From Nemopilema nomurai (lineage: Eukaryota > Cnidaria > Scyphozoa > Rhizostomeae > Rhizostomatidae): a stretch of 64,000 nt of DNA. Both the position numbers and the translations under genes were made by a program. This document shows positions 63,396-64,000 of the stretch, piece by piece. The stretch is taken from the NCBI GenBank assembly GCA_003864495.1, contig ML133383.1, forward strand, positions 393,560 to 457,559, given 5' to 3'. A model generated the notes under the pieces. The model made no database searches and was not told the origin of the DNA. It saw only the letters and a program-made list of their open reading frames with translations. Within the stretch, counting starts at the first letter, position 1; the number at the start of each line of letters is the position of its first letter.

Positions 63396-64000
63396 GCCCC
63401 CCCACCCCGCCCACATTCAAGTTCGTGGCGTGTGTTGTTATATTTTTTGAAACGATTCCCTAACGCAAGCAAAAAACACGCCGAAACTTGCTGCCACATA
63501 CGCAAAAACAATGGCACTTCAAGGCAAAAACTGATCCCAGCCTTCCCCATTGGACTGAGTGTGATTCTGTCAGCCCCCTCTCCATGCCCTAAAATAGAGT
63601 TCTTAAGTGATGACGTCACAAAAATTTATTGTCAGAATTTTTTAATCTGGATCCCATAACTTGAAAGAGCATCATAAACTACCTCTAAACAGACAAAATT
63701 AGTCAATTGCGTTGTAATTTGGCAGAGATATGGCCACATGTGTATTGTTGCGGCCTTTGAACGTACCGAAATCGCTCCCGATGGGTTAATATCAGCGCAC
63801 CAGAAGAAGATTGGGGCGCACTTTCACATATAGTGAATCTGTTACTGTGCCTACCCAAGTGACAGTTTCATCTGAGCCCATATCCAAGCTGCAGTTTCAA
63901 TCTGACTCTTCAATCGACTTCAGAGATGCCGTTGTCGCAAGAGTACATGGACTTCGTCAAAAGTCATCAAAGCTATAATGATATAATCAGAGTGTGGTAC
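63396..64000. other. Upstream of the gag remnant, no gene
   Basis: Non-coding. It contains GATGACGTCAC (a CRE-type palindrome) near 63611 and a C-rich run at 63397-63412. It could be the 5' leader or LTR of the retroelement, but no repeat partner was found in the window. Confidence 0.4.

Overview
This is eukaryotic, animal-type DNA: AT-rich, with short GT-AG introns, many tandem repeats and small transposons, and single-copy metazoan genes. The NUP160-like gene has about as many exons as its vertebrate orthologue. The intronless class A receptor with a very short second extracellular loop, together with the compact intron style, suggests an invertebrate such as a cnidarian. That placement is inference.

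Layout. (1) 419-22034, minus strand: the nucleoporin NUP160, read here as 35 coding exons. The stop codon and last exon lie off the left edge. Its introns hold minisatellites, two MITE-like transposons (one splitting an 86-bp minisatellite, with a clean TA duplication) and a cluster of nuclear-receptor half-sites. (2) 22859-23764, minus strand: an intronless pirin-family gene with its iron ligands intact, upstream of NUP160 in the same orientation. (3) About 23.8-48.3 kb: a stretch with no protein gene I can recognise. It holds a 20-bp minisatellite, a tRNA-derived SINE-like fragment, a near-perfect 82-nt hairpin, and a region with RFX-, CACGTG- and CRE-type sites. (4) 48304-49362, plus strand: an intronless rhodopsin-class GPCR, visibly richer in GC than its surroundings. 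(5) 52383-56749, minus strand: a four-exon di-N-acetylchitobiase (GH18), with a MITE in its first intron and a 24-bp minisatellite just upstream. (6) 58116-60618, minus strand: an intronless bifunctional hexose-6-phosphate dehydrogenase / 6-phosphogluconolactonase (H6PD), complete apart from one single-base frameshift, with a 7-codon upstream ORF whose stop overlaps the start codon. (7) 61348-63395, minus strand: a decayed LTR-type retroelement with gag, protease-like and integrase-C-terminus-like parts but no visible reverse transcriptase.

The genes do not form a pathway. NUP160 belongs to the nuclear pore Y-complex, pirin is a nuclear or cytosolic iron cupin, chitobiase acts in the lysosome, H6PD makes NADPH in the ER lumen, and the GPCR is a plasma-membrane receptor. 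What stands out is the contrast between the intron-rich NUP160 and the intronless pirin, GPCR and H6PD in the same 64 kb. No prokaryotic features, CRISPR arrays or convincing tRNA or rRNA genes were seen.
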